A DNA stretch of 5,689 nt, from positions 1 through 5,689 of the forward strand of contig JAEOTI010000679.1 of assembly GCA_016839955.1 (NCBI GenBank), given 5' to 3'. Position 1 is the first letter of the stretch; each line of letters starts with the position of its first letter. The notes under the pieces are model-generated. The model did no database searches. It saw only the letters and a list, made by a program, of their open reading frames with translations, and was not told where the DNA came from. The position numbers were made by a program, and so were the translations under genes. Source of the stretch: Candidatus Hodarchaeota archaeon. Lineage in GTDB: Archaea; Asgardarchaeota; Heimdallarchaeia; Hodarchaeales; YT1-057. Below, in pieces: positions 4,676 to 5,689 of this stretch.

Positions 4676-5689
4676 TTATCCTTCCTTATTGGCAGCTGGA
4701 ACGTCTGGAACGTCTGGAACCTCTTTAGTATGCCCTAGCTTTGTTTGTAGGTTAAGGCCAGACCAGTCTGTTGGAATTCTTACAACCCTGCGCTTTGCGG
4801 TGCCCTGCCTTATTTTGAACATGAAATGAGTTTCAAGAATTCGCCTTACATAGTAGGAAGTCCTGTTCATTTCGCTCTTGTTTATCTTCTCATCCTCATT
4901 GCCTTGTAATTTCAGGACTCCTTTAGAGATGTTTGAAAGAGGGATCTCAATACAGGGGTTTCCCATAAGGGTTCCAGAGGTTCCAGGGGTTCCATTTTCT
5001 TCAGGATTTTCCAGAATATTTCGAATTGATTCCTTTATTAATTCCTCAAGTTCAAAGTCTGGGTCTAGGGCTTTAATATTGTCGTCCATCGTTTTTGCCA
5101 TTTTTTGAAGGGATAGCTTACCATTTTCGCCTAACACAAAATATAGTGGAAGCAGAGTCTCCTTTATACGGTCTAGAATTACCGGCTCGTTTTCTCCGAA
5201 AACCTTCTCCGGTAGCTCAATGTCTTCAAGCTGCTTTACCTCTTCCTTTATGCGATGATAGTTTCTAAGTCTCCAACAAAGCAATTTGTTACGAAGGACT
5301 TCACCTTGTTTTTCGAATTTGTCCATTCGATACAATGGGATTTTTCTCTGTCTTCGTTGCCCGATGTATGTTAAGCATTTCGACTCCAAGGCTTTATCCT
5401 TATACCTCTCCCTTGTCGAGAGTATCCTGCAGCCGAAGACGTAGGAACTGTCTGTTTTAGTCGGATCCTCGTCATTGCACTTCGTGTACCATGCTTTCTT
5501 TCGGTCAGTCCCCAAATGCAGAATCTTAGTTATGAATGAGTATAGGGAGGAATCAGAAAAATCAGCCTCATCAATTACAGGGGTCCCGCGCCATAAATTG
5601 GTCCTCCTGCAATAGCTTTTTTCTGTATCGCTTCCACCCATTATTAAAGCTCTGTATACAGTGGATCCCATTGCGTCCAAGTATACGCT
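4676..5689 (-). CDS. Primase/helicase-type replication ATPase of a mobile element, 5' end cut by window
   Basis: The frame is open to the window edge (SVYLDAMGSTVYR...), so only the C-terminal 337 residues are present; the TTG at 5678-5680 is an internal leucine, not a start. TPVIDEADF (36-44 of the fragment) is a Walker B-like strand. STRERYKDKALESKCLTYI (91-109) fits the sensor/arginine-finger segment found in the ATPases of archaeal plasmid and virus replication proteins (ATREEFxDxALESRC type). LRNKLLCWRLRNYH (132-145) is also typical of this group. The Walker A motif must lie upstream. A likely winged-helix DNA-binding region follows (about 275-315). Two short low-complexity linkers, GTPGTSGT (233-240) and VPDVPDVP (324-331), are encoded by 9-bp repeats. 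Such proteins unwind and sometimes prime the DNA of the replicon. The relation to primase-helicases is clear in type; the exact family is not certain. Confidence 0.75.
   Translation of the reverse strand, partial: SVYLDAMGSTVYRALIMGGSDTEKSYCRRTNLWRGTPVIDEADFSDSSLYSFITKILHLGTDRKKAWYTKCNDEDPTKTDSSYVFGCRILSTRERYKDKALESKCLTYIGQRRQRKIPLYRMDKFEKQGEVLRNKLLCWRLRNYHRIKEEVKQLEDIELPEKVFGENEPVILDRIKETLLPLYFVLGENGKLSLQKMAKTMDDNIKALDPDFELEELIKESIRNILENPEENGTPGTSGTLMGNPCIEIPLSNISKGVLKLQGNEDEKINKSEMNRTSYYVRRILETHFMFKIRQGTAKRRVVRIPTDWSGLNLQTKLGHTKEVPDVPDVPAANKEG
4679..4685 (-). promoter_or_regulatory. Shine-Dalgarno site GGAAGGA for the 52-residue ORF
   Basis: This site lies inside the last codons of the ATPase gene, 6 bases before ATG at 4672. 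It is the main support for calling the small ORF a gene. Confidence 0.6.
4696..4722. repeat. Three 9-bp repeats (CTGGAACGT) coding VPDVPDVP
   Basis: The plus strand reads CTGGAACGT, CTGGAACGT, CTGGAACCT. On the coding strand this gives the VPDVPDVP linker near the C-terminus of the ATPase. The same 9-mer recurs in opposite orientation at 4971-4997. Confidence 0.8.
4971..4997. repeat. Three 9-bp repeats (GTTCCAGAG) coding GTPGTSGT
   Basis: The plus strand reads GTTCCAGAG, GTTCCAGGG, GTTCCATTT, coding for GTPGTSGT on the minus strand. AGAGGTTCCAG (4976-4986) is the exact reverse complement of CTGGAACCTCT (4714-4724), so the two tracts form an 11-bp inverted repeat within one gene. Confidence 0.8.

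Noticed and set aside
4599..5108. Plus-strand ORFs opposite the ATPase (4599-4829 and 4878-5108)
   Set aside because: Both are shadows of the ATPase frame; their GTSGTSGT and VPEVPGVP stretches only reflect the 9-bp repeats.
1..5689. tRNA or rRNA genes and insertion-sequence ends
   Set aside because: I saw no tRNA-like cloverleaf with a TTCRANY loop, no rRNA sequence, and no transposase or terminal inverted repeats.

Overview
The window looks archaeal, most likely from a methanogen of the Methanosarcina type. This is inferred, not proven, from four things: the AT-rich intergenic DNA, TATA-like boxes at archaeal spacing ahead of two genes, a PIN (DUF3368) toxin next to a UPF0175-like antitoxin, and a replication ATPase resembling those of archaeal plasmids and viruses. 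All seven genes I can support lie on the minus strand, so the window is read from right to left. Both end genes run off the window.

Right part (about 3500-5689): a mobile-element replication region. It starts with the C-terminal 337 residues of a primase/helicase-type ATPase (4676-5689). A 52-residue ORF follows three bases later (4514-4672). Next come about 530 bp without an intact gene, holding four cores of a degenerate tandem array with a period near 155 bp. The array ends at the ribosome binding site of a 160-residue protein with a basic GAPKGNENA N-terminus (3502-3984).

Middle part (1069-3346): an apparent three-gene operon. The first gene is an antitoxin that seems to join a Panacea/SocA-like N-terminal domain to a UPF0175-like C-terminal helix-turn-helix. 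The second is a PIN-domain toxin with its acidic active-site residues intact. The third is a 394-residue protein of unclear family with faint features of the tRNA-guanine transglycosylase (TGT) fold. Gaps are 10 and 24 bases, and a TATA-like element and a hairpin precede the operon.

Left part (1-822): the first 274 residues of a SIR2-like NADase-type protein with intact GAGAS, TTNYD and LHGS motifs, a family widely used as effectors in antiviral defence. It follows a 246-bp AT-rich spacer with two pairs of short tandem repeats and its own TATA-like box.

Taken together this reads as a replicon or integrated element carrying a stability and defence cargo. The least explained parts are the toxin-linked TGT-like gene and the 155-bp array, whose units may contain decayed copies of the end of the 52-residue ORF.
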